Below, in pieces: positions 51,501-63,958 of a DNA stretch of 64,000 bases. A program made the translations under genes and the position numbers. The DNA is from Atrichornis clamosus (lineage: Eukaryota; Chordata; Aves; Passeriformes; Menuridae). Under the pieces are notes generated by a model. The model was not told the DNA's origin and ran no database searches. It worked only from the letters and a program-made list of their open reading frames with translations. How positions within the stretch are numbered: the stretch's first letter is position 1; the number at the start of each line of letters is the position of its first letter. The DNA is taken from assembly GCA_013400975.1 (NCBI GenBank), contig WBMZ01009041.1, forward strand, positions 35,874 to 99,873, read 5' to 3'.

Positions 51501-51904
51501 GGTCTTGGCATAAATTATTTTTTGAGCTTTCAGAGTTTTATAGGACATCAAAGTTTATTTCAGGTTCATTTCAGCTGTCCCTTTTTGTAGAAAGCCCTGT
51601 CAGCTGCAGAATACCTGAAAGGCTCTGCAAGATATTCTGCCTGAAGACAGGCTGACATTATGCTCTTTATTCTAGAATTTCAGTGGTATGCCCATGAGTC
51701 AACTTCGTTATGTATAGCCACAAAATGGGAGAAGTGTGGTTCCATTTTCAGTCAAAGGGGCAGATCCCCAGTTTCAGAATAATAGTTTTAGTGACAGTAA
51801 TTGATTTCAGAAAAAAGTCAAATATTTACATAAAAGCAAAATTACAGCAGAAAGAAGTCTGCACTCCCACATGTTCATTAGAAAACCTGTTCTAGTCTTG
51901 TCAC
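48520..51904. other. Unannotated AT-rich stretch
   Basis: No gene or recognisable transposon. Open frames at 49063-49374 (minus), 49761-50021 (minus) and 50853-51152 (plus) have no recognisable domains or good splice context. Confidence 0.55.
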
Positions 51905-52085
51905 TCTCATAACTAAATATGTCTTCCTTATATCCAACCTAGATCTACCTTCCTTCCAGTTAAAACCAGTGCCAGTTGTCTTTGTCACTGCAGGCCATGG
52001 TAAAAAGTCTTTCTCTGTCTTTCATATAAACATCTTTTACATTTTGAAAGGTCATAACATTATATCCCTTTTTGCTCAGCAAAAT
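51905..52085 (-). mobile_element. CR1 LINE fragment (3' UTR / ORF2 end)
   Basis: The reverse complement of a CR1 block is visible as CTTCCTTATATCCAACCTAG, ACTGCAGGCCATGGTAAAAAG, CTTTCTCTGTCTTTCATATAA and TTTTGAAAGGTCATAACATT. It is diverged and truncated on both sides. Confidence 0.8.
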
Positions 52086-54430
52086 ACTACATACTACAAT
52101 TTTGTTGAAAATGTACATGCCAATTTTATTTTCTTAGTGCTTATCTGGTTTATAGCTGTGTCTGAGTGACAGGCTTTGGAAAGCTTTGATTCTGGACAAA
52201 ACAAAAAAAGAATCACCACAGATTTCTTGATGTATACAAGCTACAGGACAGATACAGACGAAAAAAGAGGCTTCCATTCCTAGGGTGGCTGAAGTAAAAA
52301 TTTAAAGACATTAAGTTCAACAAAATAGGAGGCATTAGTCACTTAAAATCAAAATTCAAATATTTGTCCACTAATTTTTACTCCACCCTAAGGTTTAGCT
52401 CATTCAATATCAGTGGTAATTTTTCACCTTGAAAATTGTCAAAAAGCGTACTGAGACTTCTGAACTTCAAGGCTAACTTTTGGAGTTGCTGGAAAAAAAC
52501 TGTTATCATAGAAAAACTGAAACCATTTTCCAGCTGATGCTCGAAAACAATTCAGCTACACTTCCAAGACTGTGGGGTTTTTGTGAATTTTTTGTCATGT
52601 GCTAAGGTGAAAATTTTTCTCCTAAACTCATTAAGGAGTTTAGAAAGCATTGCAAGTATTATATAGACAAGAGAGGTAAAAACATTCATTTTATTAAAGA
52701 CAGATAATTTTTCTTCCTATTTGAAGCTCAATTTAAATGTGCTACTTTATTTGAATAAAAATAAAAAGCCAATTTAAGGTTACTGATTGGGAAAGAATTT
52801 TTATTTCAGACTGAAAGAACTGTAGCTTATCTTTTCTTTAATAGGAACGGTAAGCAAAAGTGATTACTCACGCATGCTTGCCATCTCATTAGGCATTTGA
52901 TGTAAGAAAGTATCCAATAAAAACTCTAAGTAGCTTGTAAGATTTTTTTTTTAATTTCTGAAAGGTTAGACTGAATAAGGTTTATTATTTCCATTAGGCC
53001 TTAGAGTTTGATTATTCAATCAACCTACTTCAATCCAGGAAGTCACTTATGGCCCATCAGTTTAGTGATGCTCTTTGATTTCTGACATGATTATTTAAAG
53101 AAAAAAAGTTATAAATAAATAAATAAGATTGCTAGTTTCTTTCAGCTTCACTTTCTTCTCTGGCTTGTGTCACTCTTACAGAAAACCTTACATGCAGAGG
53201 AACTGGAGAATACTAAAGAATATGAAAAGGACAGAAGAGCCAAGACATACATGCAGTTCTCCTTTAGTAACTATCAGTCTTGTCAAGAGTAAATTAGTAA
53301 TTGTTTTCTTTTACATTTAAAGGCACCTTTTTAATTATTTCTGCAGTCTTGGAGACTTATTCTGGAAATGCACATATTTCTCTGCTCATAGTCTAACGAA
53401 GAGCATACAGTGGGACTGTAGGCATGTTAGGAGAGTATTACCCACCAGTTCTCAAAGTCTTTGCGATTAGTTCATACAGGCCTAAAATCATTATAAGCAA
53501 ATATGTATACTCTTTATTTTAAATAGCTGAGATACACAAGATAGTCACTCCCCTTCACACTTAAGAGTCATTTTTTCAAATGTTCTTGAAGTGGCTAAGT
53601 GCTGCTTAAATCAATAAAATTTTAAGTGCCTAAATAATCTTGTAGAACTGTGCCAATGAGGCCCTGAAATGCACAGTCATGGATTATATGACCTGACCTC
53701 AGTAGGCAATTGTGTTTAATTGTGTGTTATTAATAACAACACTTGCAACATCCTTTTACAGGTAGCATTTATGGTTTATTAATGTAGATTTATTCCAGAA
53801 AAATTGATAATACAGTGAGAGGGAATCCTAACCTGCTTTCGTGTCTTGAGCTAAGCCCTTCTACTTTGGGAAGTAAGGGTTTAAGCTGCCAGTCACTTTT
53901 GTTGATTCTGAAGTCTGGAATAGGGATGAGATGAAGAAGTGGGGTAAATTAACTCCTCTGTTTGCACTAAATGCCAGGGCTGAATAAATACAGTGGTTGA
54001 AAGTCAAAGTGCTGAAGAGTATTAGGGTCTCATAAGCACCACAGAAAATGCTGAGTCTGGAAAGAGTTCATCTATTATATTTTGCCATGCTGGATTGCTA
54101 AGCAAACTGACTAAGTGAACAAAGTCTGAGTGATAATAATTGATACTTTAGAGTAAACAGCTTTAACAAAATTAGTGTTTTGTTCCTGATTCTGTTGTAG
54201 GAGCATGTTCAAATTTAGGCTTATGGATCTTGGTTTTTTCAGTGACCTGCTTCGTACTGGAGAGACTAGGTGGTTGGTCTTCAAGGATAGCTTCATCAGA
54301 GCATGAGAATGGTTCATTTCAGTGTGTGAAAAGTCAAGCAAGGGTGATAGTGTGAATGAACATGGAGCCCCTGACCTCAGACACATTAAAGACAGTAAGT
54401 GGAGGGGGACTTCTTGATAACAGGAAAGCT
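52086..54430. other. Unannotated AT-rich stretch
   Basis: No recognisable gene or transposon. A short (AAAT) run lies at about 53112-53126. Confidence 0.55.
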
Positions 54431-54439
54431 AATGAAAAT

Positions 54440-55445
54440 GTATGCCAGTTGCTACATGGGACAAGGGAATTGACCAAAGACATGGAGGCGGTGTAGATAC
54501 ATTTTGTCTGTCTTTACTGGTAAAATCTGCCCTTAAGATACCCACATTCCTGAGCCTTCCAGTCCATGTGACCAGACAGAACTCACCAAAGGCAGCTGTC
54601 TGATGTCTTTGCAGTGCTTATGTCTGTCAGCTTCAAAGATTGCAAATTCATTTCTGATGCCTGAAAAAAGGGGAACATCACATCAACCTCAAGGAGCAAA
54701 AAGGAGAATCCATGCTATACAGGCAGATCAGCCTCTCCTTAGTCCTTGGTAAGGGTCTGAATGTACTGTGAGTTTAGCAAGGCTTTTGTCATAGCATCCC
54801 AGAGTTTCCTTATCACTGAATTAGTGAGATCCAGTCTAGACAGCTGAACAAGACAGTGGCTGGATGCACAAGCTCAAAGGGTTTTGATTGGTAGTGCAAA
54901 GTTCAGCTGGCAGGCATTAATTAGTGTTTCTAGTGGCTGAATTGTTGTTGTGTCCATGCAGTTTACTGCCTTTATTAGAGCCTAGATGTTGGGACAGGAA
55001 GCACTCCTAGATAGTTTATGGATGACACCAACCTGGGAGGAGCAGTCAGTGAGCTGGAGGGCAGGGCTGTAGTTGAGAAGAACCTGGAAACATGGCTTGA
55101 TGGGAAACTCATGGAGCTCTCCTATGCCCAAAGCAAAGTCTGGCCTCAGGGGTGGCAAACAGGCTGGGTATTCCCTGCAGCAGGACAGGCTGGGGCCAAC
55201 CAGCTAGGAAGAGCTCTGCAGAAAGGGCCCTGGGAGGCAGCAAGTTGCTGGGAGTCAGCAGTGCACCCAAGCATCAAAGCAGCCCCTGCACCAGGGAACA
55301 GACCAGCGAAGAGCAGGGCAACCGGCAGGGCAACCAGCAGGGCCAGGCACTGTCCAGATTTGGTCTACAAGTGCAAGTCAGGCTCCAGCGTTTGGGAGTG
55401 AATCCAGCAGAGTCCCCACCATGGCCAAGACACAGGGCAAACAGA
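54440..55445 (+). mobile_element. CR1 LINE, decayed RT region and ORF2 C-terminal part
   Basis: The plus-strand order follows CR1 ORF2: a TATACAGGCAGATCAGCCTC block, AGTTTAGCAAGGCTTTTGTC, TAGTTTATGGATGACACCAA, CTGGGAGGAGCAGTCAGTGA, GGCCAACCAGCTAGGAAGAG and GGGCCCTGGGAGGCAGCAAG. The open frame 55018-55401 (127 codons) is a leftover. It reads MDDTNLGGAVSELEG, where CR1 normally has the residues just after its catalytic box. It then drifts into a Gly/Ala/Arg-rich end caused by a small expansion of AGGGCAACC units at about 55315-55345. Limits are approximate. Confidence 0.78.
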
Positions 55446-55639
55446 GGCTGAGAGCTGTGTTAGTCAAAAGCAATGGGTCACATGGTTATTACAAGTAGTT
55501 ATTTCACTTGATATGAATAAAAGATAAGCCAACCACCAATGGCACTCTCATGATTTGTTTGGTATATAACCTTGCTAGGGTCAGAATATACAGGAACCAG
55601 TGGCAGCCCCTCACCCAAATATCAGTTTCTGTACCACTG

Positions 55640-55905
55640 CCTCACTGCAGAAAGCAGACAGGTTAGTGAGGCAAGATTTACCCTTGAGAAATCTATCCTG
55701 GCTGCTCCCAGTCATCTTGTTTCTTTCTGGCTACAAGGCTCTACAGGGGGGTTCACTCCATGCCTTTCCCAGCAATTGCGATACGGTTGAGTTACTGGTC
55801 TGCAGTTCCCCAGATCCTTCTTTTGCCCTACCTGAAGATCAGTGTGATGTTTGTTTTCTTCAGTTTTTTGACCATTTACCTTTGCTGAACAGCAACCAAT
55901 CATGA
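55640..55905 (-). mobile_element. CR1 LINE RT fragment
   Basis: On the minus strand the frame 55712-55951 contains KKDLGNCRPV, matching the conserved stretch near the start of the CR1 RT domain. On the plus strand the DNA shows AGTGAGGCAAGATTTACCCT, CCCAGTCATCTTGTTTCTTT and GTTACTGGTCTGCAGTTCCC, as expected for the reverse complement of CR1. It lies tail to tail with the plus-strand CR1 just before it. Confidence 0.75.
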
Positions 55906-56772
55906 GTGATAATTTTGGAAAGGTGGTAAAATGAACTTTTTTTCCTTTCAAGAGGTTAGGAAGAACAAGTTTTTCAAGCTTCTTGTAGAGTGTGGCTTGG
56001 GATTTATATTTATTTCACTGGTCTTGTCCCTGCTACAACCTCACTTCATTTTGGCTGTTTTCTGTTCAAACACAAGAGGAAACCTGATGTTTTGAAATTG
56101 GGGTTTTATTCATTTCCTTCACAGATCAGATTGCTGGTCCCTCTTTTTTATAAAGTCTCCATCAGTTGATCCTTTTATGTATGGAATCAGAGTTTGCTTT
56201 CCTTATTCTAGAGCACTGCAGCTGAAACAGAGACACAGTTTTCAGTCCAAGTCTTGTTATTCACATGGTAGAAATTTCCAACAGGGTTGATCTAAATCAA
56301 ATTTACACTTCTACTGTGTCATTGGAAGGGTATCAGATTTCATCACTAGACTTTGGATCTGGTCTTGTATTAATATGAATCTTAAATCCTTCCTGGAACT
56401 CTGTAAAGAAATTTCAGGTTGCACAGACAAGCAGTTAAGAGTGACCTTGGTTGAAGAAAAAATTAAAACAAACTATTTTGATTTCTTTGACTTTTAATCC
56501 TACATTGCTTACTTTGTTTTTATTGATATACCACTAAATTTGAGAACTAAATTTTAGAGCATGCATTTTAGCTGTAATTAAGTGTAATAGTAGTTTTTTA
56601 ACAACTAGCTCCCCTTTCATGCTTGTCATATGTCATATGTCAAAATTTTAGTTATCATTAACCTTGAGAAAACTATGTGAATAGAATGAAAATTATCAGA
56701 CTCCCTAGGAACATTTTCTATCTCATGCAGTTGTTGACAATGAGGTCTTTTATTGAGAACTAATAGGCTTAA

Positions 56773-56815
<43 letters not shown>

Positions 56816-57177
56816 TTAAAACCCCTTGCTTGTGCTTTCTTAATGTTGGTGTCTTCATGCAGTTACAACTGAAGAGCATTTTCAGCAAGAGTGAAACAGT
56901 CTTCATTTTTTTTATTCAATACATCTCAGGCATGGTCTTGACTATCACTACTAGGAATGACAAAGAGTTTCTCGTCATTGAATCTAAGGCAGCAGGGGGA
57001 AGCTTGCCATCTTACTATGCACTGAGGAATGTCGGTGTAGAGAAGTCAAACTTTCTTAATGTTTGATATATATTATAAAAAGCATTTCACTTCATCAACA
57101 CTCATGCCAGTCTTAATCATTTTTTGTACGTTTGGTTTATGATCAGTGCACAGGCAGTTGGGTAGCACATACTGGAG
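55906..57177. other. Unannotated AT-rich stretch
   Basis: No gene or transposon recognised. It contains (AAT)14 at 56773-56814. Confidence 0.55.
56773..56814. repeat. (AAT)14 microsatellite
   Basis: Fourteen uninterrupted AAT units followed by ATTAAAACC. This is a likely length-polymorphic site. Confidence 0.95.
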
Positions 57178-57525
57178 CTAGTACAAGCACACAGTGGAAG
57201 AAATCTTGCCAGAGCTACACAAATGGTAGGCTCCTATCCAGATCCAATTAACACATATTTTGCAGACTTCACACAGCTCCTGGGTGCCCTGTTTCCTCTG
57301 TTCATTTTCAGAAGTCAGCTGCATGTGGCTTGATGCTGCGCTCAGATGTACAGGTTTTGTGCAATGTTTGGGCTTCATATCAGAGTAAAAGCTGGTGTAC
57401 TGCTTATTGCAGAGCATCCTATTAAAATTGCCTGTCTGACTATAAGTAGGTGGAATCCAGCATTCATTTGTTCTTCTATCCATAATCTTTTTAATTAGAA
57501 AAATACTGTGCCTCATTTGGTCCAC
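57178..57525 (-). other. Open frame of 115 codons, unrecognised
   Basis: A minus-strand frame with a mixed, cysteine-containing peptide (for example CWIPPTYSQTGNF and CEVCKICVNWIWIGAYHLC). There is no signal peptide, domain or clear flanking splice pair that I can identify, and DNA composition is ordinary. It is more likely chance than a gene, but it does not overlap a known repeat. Confidence 0.15.
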
Positions 57526-57824
57526 ATTTCATCACTAAGTATCTTGATGTTATAGTTCTCCTTGTTACTTCATCAATATCCTGCTAGGCCAGGCGAGGAA
57601 GTTGTTCTTTATACTTACTCCTCCAAGCACAGTTTGGAGCTGTTATTAGGTTATCACAGAGTAGTACCAGGAAAAAAATGCTTTCATTTCAGCTTCTTTG
57701 AAAAATTATCCAAAAAACAGAGTAGAATTTGTGAAACCACACAGGGGAGTGACTGCAGACGTGGTTTCAAAAGCTCTGTGGGAAACATGATTGTACTACT
57801 CAAAAGAGGGAGTTTAACAAACTC

Positions 57825-58230
57825 TGGTGGGTTGACCCTGACATGATGCCGGAAGCCCACCAAAGCCACTCTATTACTGCCCTTCTCAGCTGGACAGAGG
57901 AGACAGATTACAACAAAAATCTTGTGAATTGAGATGAAAACAGGGAGAGATCATTCACCAGTTACTGTCATAGGCAAAATTGAAATAAATTATTGCTAAT
58001 CAAATCAATGTAGGGTAGTAAGAAATAAAAACAAATCTTAAAACCCTGTTCCCTCACCCCTCTCTTTTTCTTGAGCAGAACTTCTCTCCCAAATTCTCTC
58101 CCTCCTCTCTCCACAGCAGCACAGGTGGATGGGGAATAGGGGCTGTGATCAGTGCATCACAAGTTGTCACTGCTGCTCTTTCCTCTGCAGCCCTTCTGCA
58201 ACTGAAACCTTGTCATACAGACCCAATACA
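57825..58230 (-). mobile_element. ERVL-type LTR, same family as 39.8 kb, internally deleted
   Basis: The plus strand begins TGGTGGGTTGACCCTGACAT, then CCCACCAAAGCCACTCTATT, CTCAGCTGGACAGAGGAGA, GGGAGAGATCATTCACCAGT and AATTATTGCTAATCAAATCA. At about 58200 it jumps directly to the opposite LTR end, ACCTTGTCATACAGACCCAATACA. Both termini are therefore present while roughly the middle half of the family sequence is missing. It reads on the minus strand. No exact target duplication is seen (AACTC against CAAAT). Confidence 0.78.
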
Positions 58231-61200
58231 CAAATCAAAGTGATACAACTGCAAATGACCATTGCCACTGTAATCCTCTCTTAGGTGGAAAAAAAGTTAT
58301 TTTATTCTCACTTTCTGTTTAGATGTTCTATTTAGCCAATGCTCTGTGGAATTTCAATGCAGGCCAACAGCTTGTCTTCTGTGCAGTAATTGTATTTCTC
58401 TTGCATGAACCAGTTTGTTTGTTGTCTTAAACTGCAGGACAACCAGGTTTTTCTTGATTCTGCACAACCTGTGAGCACATAACAACTGCTGAGGAGAATG
58501 GCTGATGACATATTGTTGTAATAGAAATGATTGGAGACACATCTGTCTGTGAAGCAGTACATCAGGACAGTGTACATTTCTTGAAGCTTTTAAGTTAAAC
58601 CATGTGCAGTGCATGCTTCTGGGAACATTGCTTATTTAAAAAACATTAACTCCCCAGAACAGCATAAGCAATTCATCTACAAGCTAGCTATGTCTTACCT
58701 GTTGTGCTTTTTAGACAGAATATCAATAAAAATGAGTAACTTGAAAAACTAACAATCTTTTGATGTCCATTGTTGAAGAGAGTCGGAGAATTGACTTTGC
58801 ATTGAGAGAAGCACAGGAGAAGTATGTAGCTGCCTTCATCTACGACTGGTGTCAGTGGGCAGCAACTGGGGTAGATATACTTGGCAAATAATGCTGCTTT
58901 ATATAGCCATTCCCACCTTCAGTGTCCCTAGAATTCATGTAGCTCTTTTATGTCTGATAAGCTAGATAAGTTGTCCCAAATTGCTTCTCTGTTATGAGTA
59001 AACAACAAGAATGCCTTTTGGCAATCAATACCTTTCCCCAGCACCACATGAGAGACAAAATAGAATCTATTAAGGATGCATGAAAATAAATTGGTAGCAC
59101 ATCTCTATACTTGTAAAGCTGACCTTTCTAATAACACATCATTCCAGGGAAGCATCCATTTGTGTCACGGTGCCATAAATTGATCTGCCTCTGGCATATT
59201 TGTTTTTTTATGAGCAACTGTGCCTTAAAAAGAATTATTTGGGGTTACTGTTCCTGTTGTCATTGGGATCTGATAAATGTTACGTTTAACAGTTTTGAAA
59301 ATTTTGGTCTGCAAAGGCAGTTCTTTAGTGTTATGCTGGAGTTGTGGTGGTAGTTCTTATAACTACCTTTGTACGATCCTGTGCAGCATAAGCATAGAAA
59401 ATGAATTTTTAAAAAGTCTATTATCTTAATACTTTATATTCTCTATATTGTTATACTACTCATTAGCATGGTATCATAGGGATTGATTCATGTAAAATAC
59501 AGTCAACTAGTGTATTCTACTATGACAAAACCCATTCTGACCTTTTTGGGGAACATTTAGTGTATTATACAGTGCCGTAATATATTTTTTTTCTTTAAAT
59601 ACACATTGAATGACTAATTTTTAATTGAAATCAGGGACACACTGAGAAAAACAATGAGGTAACTGGTGTTCTAAACAAAAACTTTAATGAAAACAAAAAA
59701 AATATGGATATCAATTGTATTTCAGTCTCACTGGCAACTCTCCTAACTCAGCAAGACTCCTAAGAAGAGACCAAAGCTCTTGTTCAATTATAAGCCTTGA
59801 AAAAGAAAAGACACTCGTTTATGATTGTGTGAGCAGTTAATTATGATTTCTTTGTTGCATATTTCCTCAGTGTGCTCCCAGGTGCAGTTTAGAAGTGAAT
59901 AAGGAATCCTTGCTTCACTGAATTCCACTGTAATTTTGCCACTGGCTTCACTGAGGAAGTGTGTCACTGGTTTTCCCAGAAAAGCACAACTGTCAAATCT
60001 GATTAGTGAGATTTTACTTTGATTTTTGCTAGAATGCACACATCCCAATGTGTATAAAGTTTGTGAAAACTGGGCCTGGATTTTCCTCTTAGATACAGTA
60101 ATAGTGATCTGTGTAACAGAAACGTACGATAATCAAAGTGATAATATTACTGAAATTAAAGTGTGACACTGATAAGTCAAATGTATAATCTGAAAACCAT
60201 CAAGTACAGGCAGAAAATATTATTCTCTCTGCACATAATGCAAATGAGGTTATTACTGATATTCATGGTTCAAAAAAGTTTCTAGAAACAATGGAAAAGA
60301 TTCAGAGAAAGGCTACATAAATAAGTGACAGAATTAAGAGCTTACTTCATGTTTTTGGCTTCCAGATGTAGTATTAGAAATAAAATTACATATGCCTACA
60401 TGAATAATAAAATTGTTTGTAATAGATAACTCTCAATAGATAAAAAGGTAGAAAACAACATCCAACACATTTAAAATAGAAACCACATTTAATAAAAGTG
60501 ATAGTTAGTAATAATTAATATCAGTGACAACATAATGACTTAATAAGGAATAATGCTGCACTTGATTACATGAAATTTTGTTTTGGAAGTCTGTGTTTAT
60601 ATGAAAAGTAGGCTGTAGTTTAAAACAAATAATGAGTCTAATGTGTGAATTGCTAGAATGATTTTTGGTATGCTGTAAGTAAGCAAATAATATATGCAGT
60701 CTACTAAACTAGCTATTAAATGATCTGTTTAAAATTTTTTTGGGTTTGGGTAACACTTGCTACTTTGACTATATGCTGTTTTGTAACTGATTTCTCACCA
60801 AAAAAATTATGCTCGAAACTATTTCAAAGTTAGTTCTTCCCTCTTCCAAATTCTCTCTACCTGTTGCATGTGGTATCAAATATCAAATACTGAAATTATT
60901 ATTTTATAAAATTAATAAATTTGAGTCTTCCATTGGTAGTTCAAAATTATTTTAGCATTTCCTTATGCAGAGAAAAATAGCTTCAATTTTAAAATGGTGT
61001 AAAAAATCTAAAAAAACTTCACAGAAAAATGTGAAAACTAAACGTTTGCCCATCAAACTAGTTTTTAACAATAAAAGCAGACACCAGCAGATTGCTTGGT
61101 AACATTTGTATATTCTTGGTTGCATTTGAATGAAAAGGAGGAATTATGTCAACTTAAAGGACATCTGGGATTTAATTTGACAGAGAGAAAGAACTTTGGT

Positions 61201-63958
61201 TTTTAACACATGTAAATTTGACACATTCCACTTTTAGAAAAGGAAAACACAAACAGTAAACAATCAACACAATCCAGAAATCTAATTCAGACTTAACGTT
61301 AGAATGGGATCTCTTGTTTGTCAGCTCTTGTTGAAGTATAAATCTATAAATTCTTTTTGAAATCTGCATATCAGAAAGAAATATTAATAATCATGTCACA
61401 GCTTCAGGAAAATAATAGAATAGCAGTCTAAAGCCTAAGAAAGAAGAGACCATAAAACTGGGGAGTGTGCTTGCTATTTTAAAATAGTTGTATTTTGTAC
61501 ATTGTCAAATTATTTGTATTTTGTATTATATGATTATAGCTAAGCTTGTTAAAATGTTGTAGTCCACTGGTGGAATTACTTTCATAGATATTTATAATAA
61601 AACAAAGTAGTATTACACATTTATTTCTGCATATAGACACATTGAAATATATCAAGAAGTAAATAAAAAGAAAAACATTAAAAAGTCCAACATTTCCGAC
61701 ACTAAATTTGCACTCTGGCCATTCTGGATCACTTAGCATTGGAAATTATTGTCTCTTTTTACATGTATGATATTAGTGAGTTTTGCTGAGCCTCTGAGGA
61801 GCAACAGATAAAAAGGAGTAAGGTTTAATAGAGAAATTAAATAGATTGCCTATGGTAATGTTAAACATGGGTTAAAAAAGTGGATTCTCTAATAAAAAAA
61901 ATAGAGATAAGAGCAGTAAATTCTCAGGACTACATGATACTCATCTAAGAAATCACACGAAAATGAGTAATGTCTCATCTTCTAAGGGGAGTATATGATT
62001 TTCTCGTAAAATTATCTCCTGTCTCATAGAACTTTCCCCAATGAGCTTTGTTAAGCCCCCTGACTTTCTAATAGAGCCATCACTTGTTATTAGATAGTGT
62101 ACTAATATCCTGCGTGCTCTTACAGGACTGAGAAAACTGCCTTTATTTTTCCTGAAAATTCTGCACCCTGAAAGAGTAACATGTGAGTGTTTAACCTTCT
62201 CCGGGGAAGCCAAATCTCTTTGGTATTTTCCCTAGGAGAATGATATTTCTTCACACATTTGTATTTACAAGGCAACTTACAACAGCAGCAGAAAGAACAT
62301 CAGGACATCTGATGCAGGAGAAAAAGAAAAAGAAAAACGATGCATATGAACTAGATAAATTTAATGCTTAACAAAACAGTTCCAAATGTTCCAAATAGTC
62401 TGCAGAGCTCAGCAAAATCATTAAGTCCTTGAATTAGCCTATTCATATTAAATGTGAAATGTTATTTGTTTAAGTCACATTCAAAATTACTCTGACATTT
62501 ATTTATTTAGCTTGAGCTTTGTTTGAAGACTAATCTAGTACTAAAATTTAAAAAGCATATTTTTTCTTTATTGCACATGAGGAGCTTAGTGGGTGAAGTC
62601 CCTGTATGCAGAGGTAAAAAGCAATTCCTCATGTGTGTGGGGCCCCATACAGGATCTCAGCATGCCTCTGTCCAGAAGAGAATACCTCTACTGAATTCCT
62701 TCTGATGCTGACTGAGTACCTAGTGTGCATTTTTGTGTGGTCCACCTCAAAGAAAACTGAGAAGTCTGAAGCCGTGCTAATCTCACAAATTTCTGGTAAT
62801 AACCACAGTTAGATTCAGCTCTGCTGCTTCCAACAATGGCTTTATCTATTTATTTATAAATGTATTTATTTCTTTTGTATGCCTTCTCTTCCACGCAAGT
62901 GGCTTTTTGTTTCTCTCCCTGAACAGTTAATTTTCCCAGTTTATTCTCTGGTGAAAGCTGCCTGTCTCCTTCCTCCAGACTAAAAGCTTTTCAATCTGCT
63001 TTGGAGAGTTCACTTTGCAAAATGTATTATATGACAATTATATCGAGCATGGACACTACCTCCCTCTTAGAGTGAAAATACTTGTTCTGTCATTGCCACC
63101 GCTGTTTTTCAGGTTTTGCTGAGATATGATCATTCTCTGTAACATGTGAGGAATTATTTTAACCAAATTAAACTGTTTTGTTTTGGTTTGTTTGGCTTTT
63201 TGACAACTTTTAAATGAAAGCTTGTGAATATTATATGGACCAAAAAAAACTTCAAAAAACCAAACTTTAATAAGTAAGTCTTAATGAAATTTCTATGGTT
63301 TTTCTGCTGGTTTTTATTTCTGAGTAGATGGATTGAACAAATGTGTTTTAATGGGTAGACATGGGAGACTGAGGCCTGAAGAAATTAACTCATGACTCAA
63401 AAATAAAAACACAGGCCATTTTCTAGCATTCATCTTTGAATTAGCAATGAAATAAAAGGAAAAAAAATGGATAAATAAGCCCAACATTATTTGTGCATAA
63501 AAAAGTTAACATTCATTAAAAATCCATCAATTGACTGAGATGCTTGGTTTGATGAATTTTTGGGGTACTACATAGACCTTCAATCTTCCATTTGCATCTG
63601 AGCCATGTGGTAATTGTTTTAAATGTGCCATGAGTTTTCTGTGCCAGTATGGCAGGTATTTTTCACAGTGAGATCACTGAAGTAAGAGCCCTTACAATGC
63701 AATTTTAAGTTAATATTGATTTTTTTTCCATTTGTGTTTTCAAAGAGATTCATATGTATAAATAAACAGAAATACTTCATGATCACTTTATGAAAATTTT
63801 CCACATTTTTCTGTTCCTCTCAGCTTACAGCTGTGTAACTCACAGTTTATACAAAATTTATTTTCTTATTAATCTAATCAAGAGAGCATCTTTGTTTCAC
63901 TTGCATCAGTGCACCCTGAGAAGAAAATATGACACACTGCATACACCTCAAAAGCCAT
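58231..63958. other. Unannotated AT-rich stretch
   Basis: No recognisable gene, RNA gene or transposon. Minor simple repeats include an A/G pentamer run near 62316-62336 and TTTA runs near 62848-62870. Open frames up to 86 codons look random. Confidence 0.55.

Noticed and set aside
60297..60360. Resemblance to the CR1 block AAGATTCAGAGAAAGGCTACA
   Set aside because: The match is short, no neighbouring CR1 block follows, and the tail is absent. It is too weak to call.
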